This document shows positions 42,912 to 52,716 of a stretch of DNA of 64,000 bases, piece after piece; position 1 is the stretch's first letter, and every line of letters starts with the position of its first letter. The position numbers and the translations under genes were made by a program. This DNA is from Capnocytophaga granulosa ATCC 51502. Its GTDB lineage: Bacteria; Bacteroidota; Bacteroidia; Flavobacteriales; Flavobacteriaceae. A model generated the notes under the pieces. It made no database searches and was not told the origin of the DNA. It saw only the letters and a program-made list of their open reading frames with translations. Where the stretch lies: assembly GCF_000411115.1 (NCBI RefSeq), contig NZ_KE150257.1:62001-126000 (forward strand). The letters are read 5' to 3'.

Positions 42912-44211
42912 TAATCTTGATATGCCTGTCGGTAAACTTTTGAGCAAGCCATTGTTGGAGGCGTTCTATATCTACCTCTTTATCCACTTCCTTGCCCTTG
43001 ACTTGTTCCCTGATAGGGGTATAGAGCATCAGAGTAGTGGTGGAAAGGCTATCAGAAGCAAAGCTATTTAAGCGACCAAACGAGAAATCCTTTATATTAG
43101 GGAAGAGGATCTTCACTTCCTTGGCAAAATCGATATCTTCTATTTTGTACTTTTCCAACTCCTCAGTAAGCTGTTTGATTTTTATGTCTTTGTTGGAGAG
43201 GGAAGCCTTATTTTTGTTGATTTCAGAGAGTATTTCCTGACTTATATCCGATTCTTTTTGGCGGATAATAAGCTCTGTATTGGAGATATTGAATTTTCTG
43301 AGGTTGTTTTGTAGGTTTTTCTCCTCTTCGTCGCTGAATTTCTTATCTAAGAAAGCCAATTCAATTGTTTTAGGAGAGGCATTGTAGCGGATACGTTTGT
43401 AGATGATTGTATAGCCATTGTTTTCAAACTCGGCGGTGATATAGTGGGCAACATTTTCATGGAAACGCTTTTCCTGAAAGAGGGTATAAGCTAAGTAAAG
43501 GCTGGGGGTGGTAATGAGTATCACCAAGGAAGTAATCACATAGCGCAGGCGTTGGTTGAGTTTTTCATTGCCTGTATTCTTAGGTGTATATTTCAGGGAT
43601 TTGATAATCAGGAAAGTAGCGATTCCAATAAAGAAACAGTTGATGCTATAGAGGTAGAAAGCGCCTAAGAAATAGCTTAAATTACCTGTTGCCAAGCCGA
43701 AGCCCGCGGTACAGAGGGGAGGCATAAGGGCAGTGGCGATGGCTACCCCTGGGATAGGGTTCCCTTTTTCCTGTCGGGTAAGGGAGATGGCTCCTACCAC
43801 ACCGCCGAAGAAGGCAATCAGTACATCATAGATAGTGGGGGAGGTACGTGCCAGCAGTTCTGATTGGGCGTCCTTGAACGGGCTGATGTAGAAGTAAATA
43901 AAGGATACCAATAGGCTGACAAAAGTGGCTATCAGTAGGCTGCGTCCGGTCTTCTTAAGCAGATCGAAGTCATAGGTAGCTAAGGCAAATCCTGCTCCCA
44001 CAATAGGACCCATAAGGGGAGAGATGAGCATAGCTCCGATAATTACTGCCGTAGAATTGACATTCAGTCCAATAGAGGCAATGAGAATGGCACAAGCCAG
44101 AATCCATAAGTTGGCTCCACGAAAGGAAATATTACTGATAATATCTTCTATTACTTTCTCTTTTTTTTCCTCTCCGTCGTGCAGATTTAAAAGATGTCTA
44201 AAGAAACTCAT
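42901..44211 (-). CDS. DUF389 membrane protein
   Basis: A 436-residue protein. After a short cytoplasmic N-terminus come five or six membrane helices carrying DUF389 signatures: ILIASIGLNVNSTAVIIGAMLISPLMGPIVG, then FFGGVVGAISLTR, then PIPGVAIATALMPPLCTAGFGLATG. The C-terminal half (about residues 255-436) is soluble, with a coiled-coil segment (EINKNKASLSNKDIKIKQLTEELEKY). Transport of an unknown solute is likely. ATG at 44211 is chosen because the -7 motif at 44240-44247 lies inside the longer frame. Confidence 0.82.
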   Translation of the reverse strand: MSFFRHLLNLHDGEEKKEKVIEDIISNISFRGANLWILACAILIASIGLNVNSTAVIIGAMLISPLMGPIVGAGFALATYDFDLLKKTGRSLLIATFVSLLVSFIYFYISPFKDAQSELLARTSPTIYDVLIAFFGGVVGAISLTRQEKGNPIPGVAIATALMPPLCTAGFGLATGNLSYFLGAFYLYSINCFFIGIATFLIIKSLKYTPKNTGNEKLNQRLRYVITSLVILITTPSLYLAYTLFQEKRFHENVAHYITAEFENNGYTIIYKRIRYNASPKTIELAFLDKKFSDEEEKNLQNNLRKFNISNTELIIRQKESDISQEILSEINKNKASLSNKDIKIKQLTEELEKYKIEDIDFAKEVKILFPNIKDFSFGRLNSFASDSLSTTTLMLYTPIREQVKGKEVDKEVDIERLQQWLAQKFTDRHIKIIKE

Positions 44212-44239
44212 ATCTTTATGTTTTAGAATTTTACAGCTG

Positions 44240-44247
44240 CAAAGATA
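44240..44247 (-). promoter_or_regulatory. -7 promoter element for the DUF389 gene
   Basis: TATCTTTG on the minus strand followed by C, 28 bases before the ATG at 44211. Confidence 0.6.
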
Positions 44248-44337
44248 GGAATTAATAAGCAAATAAGCAAATGAACTGATGAGCTAGTATAGGGTGTTAA
44301 TTTTCGAAGTATTGTGATTTTTTTCAAAAGTTTTTTA

Positions 44338-44345
44338 TACTTTTG
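44338..44345 (+). promoter_or_regulatory. -7 promoter element for the outer-membrane protein gene
   Basis: TACTTTTG, 29 bases before the ATG at 44375. A TTG lies 23 bases upstream, slightly further than ideal. Confidence 0.5.
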
Positions 44346-44374
44346 TCGATACTATCTATAAAATTAGTGACGTG

Positions 44375-44971
44375 ATGAAACTATATATTTTTACTTTATT
44401 GCTACTCAGCGTCTTACCTGCCCTTGCCCAGCAGCAGGACGCAGCTCAGGATAGGGAGGCTCGGCGTGCGGAGCGTGCAGCCTACTGGGGGCGGTTCTTC
44501 TCAGTGGGCTATGAGGGCGGTACTATTGCACCCTTTGGTATCCGAGGCGAATTGGGGGGAAGTGATAAGCGTATAGGCGCTTTTCTAAACTTCCGCTCCT
44601 CCCTTAGAAGGGCTTCCAAGTTGGAACAATATGCTCGCGAGGACTTTCCAGCCAACAAAACCGAGTTTGTAGGCGGAGCATCTCTAAGGCTGACTCATTG
44701 GGCTTATCTTAATGTAGGCGGAGGTATAGGCTGGCACCGCTATCCTTTTGTCAATGAATATGCCCACGAGCAGACTCTGGAGCGAAAGAGCTATATCCCT
44801 GGTTATTGGGGAGCTACCTTTCGCTTGAACAAACTCATCAATGTAGTGGGAGGTATGTCCTATATTGCCTTTACTGAGCGACTATACGCCCCCGAATATA
44901 CTTTTGGAATTACGATAAACCTTAAACAGTGGTCAGTGATCAGTAGTCAGTGGTCAGCCACTAATCACTAA
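44375..44971 (+). CDS. Small outer-membrane beta-barrel protein
   Basis: A 198-residue protein with signal peptide MKLYIFTLLLLSVLPALAQ, a short charged linker (DREARRAERAAYWG), then about eight strand-like segments (FFSVGYEGG, GIRGELGG, RIGAFLNFRS, AYLNVGGGIGWHRY, PGYWGATFRL, YTFGITINLK). The natural barrel end is ITINLK; the final residues, QWSVISSQWSATNH, are encoded by a heptamer tract and are not part of the fold. ATG at 44375 rather than GTG at 44372. Function unknown. Confidence 0.72.
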   Translation: MKLYIFTLLLLSVLPALAQQQDAAQDREARRAERAAYWGRFFSVGYEGGTIAPFGIRGELGGSDKRIGAFLNFRSSLRRASKLEQYAREDFPANKTEFVGGASLRLTHWAYLNVGGGIGWHRYPFVNEYAHEQTLERKSYIPGYWGATFRLNKLINVVGGMSYIAFTERLYAPEYTFGITINLKQWSVISSQWSATNH

Positions 44972-44992
44972 CCACTAACGGCTAACAACTGA
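44930..44992 (+). repeat. Heptamer tract encoding the end of a protein
   Basis: GTGGTCA/GTGATCA/GTAGTCA units followed by CACTAAC/CACTAAT/GGCTAAC units in complementary halves. It encodes the last 14 residues and the stop codon of the outer-membrane protein and runs on to just before the next ATG. Confidence 0.8.
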
Positions 44993-44998
44993 ACAATT

Positions 44999-47395
44999 AT
45001 GAAAAAATATCTATTATGTCTGCTTGTCTGTGTGGCTTGCAGCAAGGAAAACTATAACTTCAAGCAGGTATTTGCTCCTGCTTTCAAAGACCAAAAAGAA
45101 ACAGAAGTAACCAAGAGTTCTGCTACCCTGAGTATCACTCTTGTACAGGATTATAATAGCATGGTCAGCAAAAGAGGGTTCTACTATGCCACTTCCAAGG
45201 AGGCCTTGGCCAATGTGGGAGAGCGTCGAGTAGCCACCGATCCCTCTTTCGGAACAGGAAGCTATACAGTACAGCTCAAGCACCTGATCCCCGAAACCAC
45301 CTATTACTACCAAGCCTTTGCCACCAACGGACAGGGAACAGCCTTGGCAGATATACAATCATTTACCACCCTCAAGGGAACAGCTGCTACTGTCACCACA
45401 CTGCAACCAGAGGTGCAGGACTACCAAATCACCTTCAAGGGAGCAATACCCGATACAGGGGGTTACCCTGTAACCGAATATGGTTTCTATTATTCTACAG
45501 TCAATCAACAACCCTCGCCTGCCGATGGGGTAGTGTCCAAAACAACCCCTTCTTATAGGAATGAGACCTTTTCCCTATCCGTACAGACCTTTGTAGCCAA
45601 CACGCCCTATTATGTTCGCGCCTATGTGATGACCCAAAAGGGGAGGGCAGTGGGCGAGGTGCTTAAGTTCAACACCTCAAGGGAACAGCCTGCCTTAGGG
45701 GTAGAGATGGAGGCTCCTGCCAATGTCACCAATACCTCCGCCCTTGTCAAGGCCAAAGTAGCCCATATAGGCGGGGCAGCCACTTACCAGACAGGTTTTG
45801 TCTATAGTGATCGCCAGGATATGCCTTCCTTGGAGAATGGAGCTACCAAGGTATTAGGCACCAACACCTCCGAAAGGAAATTCTTCCACGAACTCACCGA
45901 CCTTGCCCCAGCCAAGCGTTATTTCTTGCGTGCTTTTGTAACCAATGCCGCAGGTACTGTCTATAGTGAACAGTTGCTGCTGCATACGCTGCCTACTCAG
46001 GCGCCTGAAGGGGTACACTTTGTAACCTATAAGGACTTGCAACAGCATTCAGTCTCTCTCTATGCGACGGTTGGCTCAGCCTCCGATGGAGGAGTGGTTA
46101 CCGAGCGTGGTTTTGTCTATGACACCTTCAGTGAACACCTCACCCAAGAGGCAGCCCAAGTGGTAATACTTCAGGGCGGAGTGGGCAATTTCTTTGCTAC
46201 GGTACAGGGGCTAACCGCTCTTACACAGTACTATGTAAGAGCGTATGCCAAAAACCAATTGGGTATAGCCTATAGTGAGGAGGTAGCTACCTTTACTACC
46301 GAGGATATAGGTACACCCTCCGCTTTACAGATAATCTATGCGATTCCTTCGGTGAATGAGATAGCCCTTACGGCCTTGGTAAGGCAGGATGGGGGCGGTA
46401 GTATCTCCCGTCGTGGCTTTGTCTATAGCAGCAGTCAGTCTCAGCCCACTTTAAACGACCATTTGGTGGAGGTAGGCAGTGGCGAAGGTAACTTCTCGGC
46501 TACCCTAAGAGGACTTTCGGTGGATACACGCTATTATGTACGAGCTTTTGCGACCAATGAGCGAGGCACCTCCTATAGCGAACCTCTTACGCTCCATACC
46601 CAAAATGTCTCTTTGCCTGCACTCTCTTCCTTTGCACAAGGTGAGACCTTCTCTACTAAGGTAAAACTCACTGGGAATATCACCTCCAATGGGGGCGGTA
46701 AAATTCTCCAGTATGGTTTTGTTTATAGCCAACACCATACCAACCCTACTTTGGAAAACAATACCGGTCAGGTATCACTCAGCGGAAATATCTTGGGCAG
46801 TTTCCCTATGGAACTGACTCAGCTGGAACGCAATACGACCTATTATGTAGCTGCCTTTGCTACCAATGAACGTGGCACCACATACTCAGATCCTCAGTCG
46901 CTAACCACTCCTATGCTCAGTGTGGGCGATGTGTATCAGGGTGGTGTTGTGGCTTATCTCTTTACCCCTTCAGACGAAGGCTTTGTACCAGACCAGCTAC
47001 ATGGCTACCTGATTCCAGCAACGGCCGATCTGCCTGCGGAGGCTTATCCTTGGGGCTGTGGGCTATCACAAGAGAGTACCAGCGCTGCCTTTGGTACGGG
47101 TCGTGACAATACCGCACTGATAGCCAACGACTGTTCTGATACCTCCGCCAGCTACTATGTAAGGCATCATTTCCGTGCTATGGGCAAGGACGACTGGTTT
47201 ATTCCCAGCATGATGGAGCTATCCCATATTGCACATAACCGAGAGGTACTGCAACTTCCCGCCGCCGAATACTGGAGTTCTACCCAAAAAGGGTATTATG
47301 AGGCCTATTATGTTTCTTTCACTCCCTCCGATGGCAGAGTACATGTAGGAGAGAAGAATAGCCCTAAAAAAGTATTGCCAATAAGAGTGTTTTAA
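44999..47395 (+). CDS. FN3-repeat lipoprotein with C-terminal DUF1566-like domain
   Basis: A 798-residue surface or periplasmic lipoprotein (MKKYLLCLLVCVAC, Cys14). About six repeats of 95-105 residues follow, each with the pattern GFxYS...P, then L-x-L-x-x-x-T-x-YYVRAFATN-x-x-GT-x-YSE, as in fibronectin type III domains of flavobacterial proteins. From about residue 640 a different domain begins (LSVGDVYQGGVVAYLF, then DDWFIPSMMELSHI, then YWSSTQKGYYEAYYVSF), matching the DUF1566/Lcl family seen in adhesin-like proteins. Its role in binding other cells or glycans is inference. Confidence 0.8.
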   Translation: MKKYLLCLLVCVACSKENYNFKQVFAPAFKDQKETEVTKSSATLSITLVQDYNSMVSKRGFYYATSKEALANVGERRVATDPSFGTGSYTVQLKHLIPETTYYYQAFATNGQGTALADIQSFTTLKGTAATVTTLQPEVQDYQITFKGAIPDTGGYPVTEYGFYYSTVNQQPSPADGVVSKTTPSYRNETFSLSVQTFVANTPYYVRAYVMTQKGRAVGEVLKFNTSREQPALGVEMEAPANVTNTSALVKAKVAHIGGAATYQTGFVYSDRQDMPSLENGATKVLGTNTSERKFFHELTDLAPAKRYFLRAFVTNAAGTVYSEQLLLHTLPTQAPEGVHFVTYKDLQQHSVSLYATVGSASDGGVVTERGFVYDTFSEHLTQEAAQVVILQGGVGNFFATVQGLTALTQYYVRAYAKNQLGIAYSEEVATFTTEDIGTPSALQIIYAIPSVNEIALTALVRQDGGGSISRRGFVYSSSQSQPTLNDHLVEVGSGEGNFSATLRGLSVDTRYYVRAFATNERGTSYSEPLTLHTQNVSLPALSSFAQGETFSTKVKLTGNITSNGGGKILQYGFVYSQHHTNPTLENNTGQVSLSGNILGSFPMELTQLERNTTYYVAAFATNERGTTYSDPQSLTTPMLSVGDVYQGGVVAYLFTPSDEGFVPDQLHGYLIPATADLPAEAYPWGCGLSQESTSAAFGTGRDNTALIANDCSDTSASYYVRHHFRAMGKDDWFIPSMMELSHIAHNREVLQLPAAEYWSSTQKGYYEAYYVSFTPSDGRVHVGEKNSPKKVLPIRVF

Positions 47396-47406
47396 TTTGA
47401 TAATTT

Positions 47407-47572
47407 GAATCAATAGTTAAAATATTATTTGCTAACTTTTTAAGACGCAATAAATTGCGTCTCTACCCTAACGCTGGCTAAGACAACTCCTGATGAGCGT
47501 AGTTATCCGTAGAGACGCAATTTATTGCGTTTTAACGAATAAGATTATACAGATATTTTTAACTATTGATTC
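47407..47572. mobile_element. MITE-like element with nested palindromes
   Basis: The ends GAATCAATAGTTAAAA (47407-47422) and TTTTAACTATTGATTC (47557-47572) are perfect inverted repeats of 16 bp. Inside, a second inverted pair is found at 47441-47466 and 47509-47534, and each of its arms is itself a hairpin (GACGCAATAAATTGCGTC type). No ORF is present. It is unrelated to family 1. Confidence 0.65.
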
Positions 47573-47614
47573 GCATTGATAATTGAGGAATCAATTTTCT
47601 GACTTTAACGCAAT

Positions 47615-47651
47615 AAGGTTGCAACCTCGGAAGGAGAAAGGTTGCAACCTC
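47615..47651. repeat. Two direct copies of AAGGTTGCAACCTC
   Basis: A palindromic 14-mer at 47615-47628 and again at 47638-47651, in the gap upstream of the ribosomal operon. It may bind a dimeric regulator or be an insertion scar. The rest of the gap 47652-47856 shows no gene. Confidence 0.5.
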
Positions 47652-47856
47652 ATAGGCTAATACTTTCATTACCCTGTTAATAACTTTTTTCAAGAAAATT
47701 TTTCTTTTTGAAGTATTTTGTATAGATAATATAAAACGCTGATAATCTTATAATTACACATTTTGTGAAGACGAAAAGTCGTAAGAATCACTGCGTTAGC
47801 AAGTAAGGGTTGTTGAAAATAAATGTCTTACGTTTTGTCAGTTAGTAAAAAGTTTG

Positions 47857-47864
47857 TATCTTTG
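47857..47864 (+). promoter_or_regulatory. Main promoter of the str-S10-spc-alpha operon
   Basis: -7 TATCTTTG with TTTG at 47834-47837 and exactly 19 bases in between, the best match to the Bacteroidota promoter consensus in the window. It is 27 bases before the rpsL ATG. Confidence 0.75.
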
Positions 47865-47890
47865 CCCTCGCTTAAAAAAATATTTTATAA

Positions 47891-48304
47891 ATGCCAACAA
47901 TTTCACAATTAGTACGAAAAGGAAGAGCTAAAATAGCCAAGAAGAGTAAATCGGCTGCTTTGGATTCATGTCCCCAACGTCGTGGCGTATGTACACGTGT
48001 GTACACCACTACCCCTAAGAAACCGAACTCTGCAATGCGTAAAGTAGCGCGTGTTCGCTTAACTAATGGTAATGAGGTCAATGCGTATATCCCAGGAGAA
48101 GGACACAACCTCCAAGAGCACTCGATAGTATTGGTAAGAGGCGGAAGAGTAAAAGATTTACCAGGGGTACGTTACCACATCGTACGTGGTGCACTGGATA
48201 CTGCTGGGGTAAATGGAAGAACCCAAAGACGCTCTAAGTATGGAGCCAAACGCCCTAAACCAGGACAAGCTGCTGCAGCACCAGCAAAAGGAAAGAAAAA
48301 GTAA
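47891..48304 (+). CDS. rpsL: Ribosomal protein S12
   Basis: A 137-residue protein of the 30S decoding centre. The [12 protein letters not shown] and [13 protein letters not shown] loops, where streptomycin-resistance mutations arise, both have the wild-type lysine. It has an Ala/Lys-rich tail ([11 protein letters not shown]) beyond the E. coli end. First gene of the operon. Confidence 0.97.
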   Translation: MPTISQLVRKGRAKIAKKSKSAALDSCPQRRGVCTRVYTTTPKKPNSAMRKVARVRLTNGNEVNAYIPGEGHNLQEHSIVLVRGGRVKDLPGVRYHIVRGALDTAGVNGRTQRRSKYGAKRPKPGQAAAAPAKGKKK

Positions 48305-48331
48305 ATTTTTAAAACCGTCTAAAACAACCAA

Positions 48332-48808
48332 ATGAGAAAGAGACAAGCTAAAAAAAGACCTCTTTTACCAGATGCAAAGTATAATGACCAATTGGTTACG
48401 CGCTTTGTAAATAACCTGATGTGGGATGGTAAAAAGTCAGTGGCTTTTAAGATTTTCTATGATGCAATTGATATCGTAGAACAAAAGAAGAATAATGATG
48501 AGAAAACAGCCTTGGAAGTGTGGAAAGATGCCCTCTCCAATGTGATGCCTCATGTGGAAGTACGCTCTCGCCGTGTAGGAGGTGCTACTTTCCAAATCCC
48601 TATGCAAATCCGTCCAGACCGTAAAGTGTCTATGGCTATGAAATGGCTTATCGGATATGCGCGCAAGAGAAATGAAAAATCTATGGCGCAAAAATTGGCA
48701 GGAGAAATCCTCTCCGCAGCTAAAGAAGAAGGGGCTGCTGTTAAGAAAAAAATGGATACACATAAGATGGCAGAGGCCAACAAGGCATTCTCCCACTTTA
48801 GATTTTAA
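48332..48808 (+). CDS. rpsG: Ribosomal protein S7
   Basis: A 158-residue 30S assembly protein that binds 16S rRNA and forms the E-site. [14 protein letters not shown] at the start and [17 protein letters not shown] in the middle are S7 signatures. It starts 27 bases after rpsL. The length is normal. Confidence 0.97.
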   Translation: MRKRQAKKRPLLPDAKYNDQLVTRFVNNLMWDGKKSVAFKIFYDAIDIVEQKKNNDEKTALEVWKDALSNVMPHVEVRSRRVGGATFQIPMQIRPDRKVSMAMKWLIGYARKRNEKSMAQKLAGEILSAAKEEGAAVKKKMDTHKMAEANKAFSHFRF

Positions 48809-48821
48809 TTTGTGAGGTAGT

Positions 48822-50942
48822 ATGAGTAGAGATTTAAAATATACAAGAAATATTGGTATCGCAGCACACATTGATGCTGGTAAGACTACTACCACTGAGC
48901 GTATCCTTTTCTATACAGGTAAAACGCATAAAATAGGGGAAGTACACGATGGAGCTTCTACCATGGACTGGATGGAGCAAGAGGCAGAACGTGGGATCAC
49001 AATCCAATCGGCTGCTACTACATGTAAGTGGAACTTCCCAACTGAAAATGGAAAACCTACTGCTGATGCACAGGAATACCATTTCAACATTATAGATACC
49101 CCAGGCCACGTGGATTTCACCGTGGAAGTGAACCGCTCCCTCCGTGTATTGGACGGGTTGGTGTTCCTCTTCTCTGCCGTTGATGGGGTAGAACCTCAGT
49201 CTGAAACCAACTGGCGCCTTGCCGATAACTACAAAGTGCCTCGTATGGGCTTTGTGAACAAGATGGACAGACAAGGTTCTGACTTCCTTAAAGTATGCCA
49301 ACAAGTGAAGGACATGCTCAAATCCAATGCAGTGCCTATCGTATTGCCTATCGGTGAAGAAGCTGACTTCAAAGGGGTAGTTGACCTTATCAAAAACCGC
49401 GCTATCGTATGGCATGACGAAACACAAGGGGCTACTTTTGACGTAGTAGATATCCCTGAAGATATGAAAGCCGATGTAGCTAAGTACCGTGCACAACTCA
49501 TCGAGGAAGTAGCCGGTTACGACGAAGGCCTTTTGGAAAAATTCATGGAAGATGAGGACTCTATCTCCGAAGAAGAAATCCACAAAGCGCTCCGTGCTGC
49601 CGTAATGGACATGGCTATTATTCCAATGACCTGCGGTTCGTCTTTCAAAAACAAAGGAGTACAGTTCATGCTCGACGCAGTATGCCGCTACTTACCTTCT
49701 CCATTGGATAAGGAAGCTATCGAAGGAACTAACCCTGATACTGGGGAACCAGCACTTCGTAAGCCAGCTGTAGATGCACCTTTCGCTGCGTTGGCCTTTA
49801 AGATTGCAACAGACCCTTATGTAGGTCGCTTGGCATTCTTCCGCGTATATTCTGGACACTTGGATGCAGGTTCTTACGTGCTTAATACACGTTCCGAAAG
49901 CAAAGAACGTATCTCTCGTATCTACCAAATGCATGCTAACAAGCAGAACCCTATCGAATACATTGAAGCAGGAGATATCGGAGCTGCGGTAGGTTTCAAG
50001 GATATCAAAACAGGGGATACCCTTTGTGATGAAAAATATCCTATCGTACTAGAAAGTATGGTGTTCCCAGATCCAGTGATTGGTATTGCTGTAGAGCCTA
50101 AGACTAAGGCTGACGTAGATAAACTCGGTATGGCCTTGGCTAAACTCGCCGAAGAAGACCCTACCTTCCAAGTAAAAACAGACCAAGCCTCTGGACAGAC
50201 TATCATCTCTGGTATGGGTGAGCTTCACTTGGATATCATCGTAGACCGTCTCAAACGCGAGTTTAAGGTAGAAGTAAACCAAGGAGAACCACAAGTAGAG
50301 TACAAGGAAGCCATTACAGGTAAGGCTGACCACCGTGAAGTGTACAAGAAACAAACAGGGGGTCGTGGTAAGTTCGCCGATATCGTCTTTACTATGGAAC
50401 CTGCTGAAGAAGGAAAAGCTGGTTTGGAATTCATCAACGAAATCAAGGGAGGTAACATTCCGAAAGAGTATATCCCTTCTATAGAAAAAGGATTCAAAGA
50501 AGCGATGAAGAACGGGCCTTTGGCTGGATTTGAAATGGATGCGATGAAGATTACCCTTAAGGATGGTTCTTTCCACCCTGTGGATTCCGACTCCTTGTCA
50601 TTTGAATTGGCTGCTAAGTTGGGTTACAAGGAAGCCGCTCGTGCTGCCAAAGCCGTACTTATGGAGCCTATCATGAAGCTAGAGGTAATCACTCCAGAAG
50701 AGAACATGGGGGACATCGTAGGAGACCTTAACCGTCGTCGTGGTCAGGTAAATGACATGGGCGACAGAAATGGCGCTAAGGTAATCAAAGCCAATGTACC
50801 ACTTTCTGAAATGTTCGGTTATGTAACAACTCTTAGAACCCTTTCTTCAGGTCGTGCAACTTCTACTATGGAGTTCTCACACTATGCAGAAACACCTTCT
50901 AACATCTCAGAAGAAGTGATTAAAAAAGCAAGAGGTAATTAA
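48822..50942 (+). CDS. fusA: Elongation factor G
   Basis: A 706-residue translocation GTPase. G1 [14 protein letters not shown]3 DTPGHVDF, G4 NKMD and G5 are all present, followed by domains II-V ([11 protein letters not shown], then [25 protein letters not shown]). It starts 13 bases after rpsG. As in other Bacteroidota, the tuf gene does not follow; rpsJ is next. Confidence 0.97.
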   Translation: MSRDLKYTRNIGIAAHIDAGKTTTTERILFYTGKTHKIGEVHDGASTMDWMEQEAERGITIQSAATTCKWNFPTENGKPTADAQEYHFNIIDTPGHVDFTVEVNRSLRVLDGLVFLFSAVDGVEPQSETNWRLADNYKVPRMGFVNKMDRQGSDFLKVCQQVKDMLKSNAVPIVLPIGEEADFKGVVDLIKNRAIVWHDETQGATFDVVDIPEDMKADVAKYRAQLIEEVAGYDEGLLEKFMEDEDSISEEEIHKALRAAVMDMAIIPMTCGSSFKNKGVQFMLDAVCRYLPSPLDKEAIEGTNPDTGEPALRKPAVDAPFAALAFKIATDPYVGRLAFFRVYSGHLDAGSYVLNTRSESKERISRIYQMHANKQNPIEYIEAGDIGAAVGFKDIKTGDTLCDEKYPIVLESMVFPDPVIGIAVEPKTKADVDKLGMALAKLAEEDPTFQVKTDQASGQTIISGMGELHLDIIVDRLKREFKVEVNQGEPQVEYKEAITGKADHREVYKKQTGGRGKFADIVFTMEPAEEGKAGLEFINEIKGGNIPKEYIPSIEKGFKEAMKNGPLAGFEMDAMKITLKDGSFHPVDSDSLSFELAAKLGYKEAARAAKAVLMEPIMKLEVITPEENMGDIVGDLNRRRGQVNDMGDRNGAKVIKANVPLSEMFGYVTTLRTLSSGRATSTMEFSHYAETPSNISEEVIKKARGN

Positions 50943-50954
50943 TTTGTAAAAGAA

Positions 50955-51260
50955 ATGAGTCAGAAAATCAGAATAAAATTAAAATCATACGACCATAACT
51001 TGGTAGATAAGTCTGCTGAAAAAATCGTAAAGACAGTAAAATCAACAGGAGCAGGAGTAGTAGGACCTATTCCACTACCTACTCACAAGAAGCTCTTTAC
51101 TGTACTTCGTTCTCCACACGTGAACAAGAAAGCTAGAGAACAGTTTCAGCTAAGCTCTTACAAGCGTTTGTTAGACATCTACAGTTCTTCACCAAAGACT
51201 ATTGATGCCCTAATGAAGCTCGAATTGCCAAGTGGAGTGGAAGTAGAAATCAAAGTATGA
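50955..51260 (+). CDS. rpsJ: Ribosomal protein S10 (NusE)
   Basis: A 101-residue protein that acts in the 30S head and as NusE in antitermination. [21 protein letters not shown] and [28 protein letters not shown] are typical. The next gene is 205 bases away, an unusually long gap for this operon, and that gap holds hairpins. Confidence 0.97.
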   Translation: MSQKIRIKLKSYDHNLVDKSAEKIVKTVKSTGAGVVGPIPLPTHKKLFTVLRSPHVNKKAREQFQLSSYKRLLDIYSSSPKTIDALMKLELPSGVEVEIKV

Positions 51261-51465
51261 TAAAAGCAAAGCGGAAGTTTTGCTTGACTTGTCCCAAAAC
51301 AATAGCGTGAGGGAAAAACGGTAAAACTATTGATATTCAGGGTTGGAATACTTGACCCTGAATATCAAATTATAAAGTCAGGAGTACCCTGTAGGGCAGT
51401 GTTCTACAGGAGTTCCCCTTGATTTTGTTGTGATAAAAAAAGTAAATCAAATTAAATATTTTAAT
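51261..51465 (+). promoter_or_regulatory. Structured leader between rpsJ and rplC
   Basis: Three successive hairpins: AGCAAA/TTTGCT just after the rpsJ stop; a perfect 14-bp stem TTGATATTCAGGGT (51330-51343) with ACCCTGAATATCAA (51355-51368); and CCTGTAG/CTACAGG further on. No T-run follows the strong stem and no promoter motif is clear. It may be a binding site for autoregulation by a ribosomal protein such as L4, or a processing or attenuation site. Confidence 0.55.
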
Positions 51466-52083
51466 ATGTCTGGGTTAATCGGAAAGAAAGTAGGCATGAC
51501 CAGCATTTTTGACGAAAATGGGAAGAATGTCCCATGTACCATCATAGAAGCAGGGCCATGCGTAGTTACCCAAGTCAGAACCAAAGAGGTTGACGGGTAT
51601 GAAGCTCTTCAACTTGGTTTCGATGACAAAAAAGAGAAGCACACTTCCAAGGCTGCGGCAGGACATTTTGCCAAAGCGGGTGTAACTCCTAAAAAGAAAC
51701 TTGTCGAGTTCCAAGGATTTGAGAGCACTTACAAATTAGGCGACGTGATAGCCGCTGATTATTTTGTAGAAGGTGAATTTGTGGATGTAACAGGAACTTC
51801 CAAAGGGAAAGGTTTCCAAGGTGTAGTTCGCCGTCATGGATTTGGCGGGGTAGGACAATCCACTCACGGTCAGCATAACCGCCTTAGAGCACCAGGTTCT
51901 GTAGGAGCGTCTTCTTATCCATCACGTGTATTCAAAGGAATGCGTATGGCAGGACGTATGGGAGCTGAAAAAGTAACAGTACAAAACTTGAAAGTGTTAA
52001 AAGTAGTCGCTGAAAAGAACCTCCTTATCCTAAAAGGATGTGTTCCAGGACACAAAAATGCTTACGTAACGATTCACAAATAA
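51466..52083 (+). CDS. rplC: Ribosomal protein L3
   Basis: A 205-residue 50S assembly-initiator protein. [19 protein letters not shown] at the start, [16 protein letters not shown] and [16 protein letters not shown] in the middle. ATG at 51466, not the upstream GTG. The stop overlaps the rplD start by one base. Confidence 0.96.
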   Translation: MSGLIGKKVGMTSIFDENGKNVPCTIIEAGPCVVTQVRTKEVDGYEALQLGFDDKKEKHTSKAAAGHFAKAGVTPKKKLVEFQGFESTYKLGDVIAADYFVEGEFVDVTGTSKGKGFQGVVRRHGFGGVGQSTHGQHNRLRAPGSVGASSYPSRVFKGMRMAGRMGAEKVTVQNLKVLKVVAEKNLLILKGCVPGHKNAYVTIHK

Positions 52084-52712
52084 TGGAAGTAGCAGTATTA
52101 AACATACAAGGAAAAGAAACAGGAAGAAAGGTGACCCTTTCCGAGGCTGTTTTCGGGATTACACCTAATAACCACACTATTTATTTGGACATCAAACAAT
52201 ACTTGGCTAACAAACGCCAAGGTACTCACAAGTCCAAAGAACGTAACGAAGTGGCAGGAAGTACCCGCAAGATTAAGAAACAAAAAGGAACAGGTACAGC
52301 TCGTGCAGGTAGCGTGAAGTCTCCAGTATTCGTAGGTGGAGGTCGTATCTTCGGTCCTCGTCCTAAGGATTACACTCAAAAGCTGAACAAAAAAGTAAAA
52401 CGTCTTGCTCGTCGCTCTATCTTGAGCCAAAAAGCACAACAAGGAGCCATTATCGTTGTAGAAGATTTCAATCTTCAGGCTCCTAAAACTAAAGACTTTA
52501 CACAGATTTTGGCAGCCCTTGGTATCCAAGATAAAAAATCACTTTTTGTATTGACAGATACAAATAAAAATGTATATTTGTCCTCTCGCAATATACCTAC
52601 CGTAAATACTGTAACAGCTTCTGAGCTAAACACTTACGATATTGCTAATGCAACAAGTGTAGTATTGTTAGAGGGTGCCGTGGAGGTTATTCAATCAAAT
52701 TTAACAAAGTAA
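52083..52712 (+). CDS. rplD: Ribosomal protein L4
   Basis: A 209-residue protein starting [19 protein letters not shown]. The exit-tunnel loop ([35 protein letters not shown]) is intact. In enterobacteria L4 represses its own operon; whether it does so here through the leader at 51261 is inference. Confidence 0.96.
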   Translation: MEVAVLNIQGKETGRKVTLSEAVFGITPNNHTIYLDIKQYLANKRQGTHKSKERNEVAGSTRKIKKQKGTGTARAGSVKSPVFVGGGRIFGPRPKDYTQKLNKKVKRLARRSILSQKAQQGAIIVVEDFNLQAPKTKDFTQILAALGIQDKKSLFVLTDTNKNVYLSSRNIPTVNTVTASELNTYDIANATSVVLLEGAVEVIQSNLTK

Positions 52713-52716
52713 GATT

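Noticed and set aside
47396..47856. tRNA gene upstream of rpsL
   Set aside because: The palindromic GACGCAAT arms do not fold as a cloverleaf and no CCA-type acceptor end or anticodon stem is found.
49105..49120. CCACGTGG core resembling parS inside fusA
   Set aside because: The flanking GTT/AAC arms are missing and the bases encode the conserved GHVDF motif, so it is a coding coincidence.
48834..49583. 249-codon ORF antisense to fusA
   Set aside because: Shadow of the strongly biased codon use of fusA; no promoter or recognisable product.
51300..51465. Small ORF or tRNA in the rpsJ-rplC gap
   Set aside because: No start codon with a sensible frame and no cloverleaf; only hairpins are seen.
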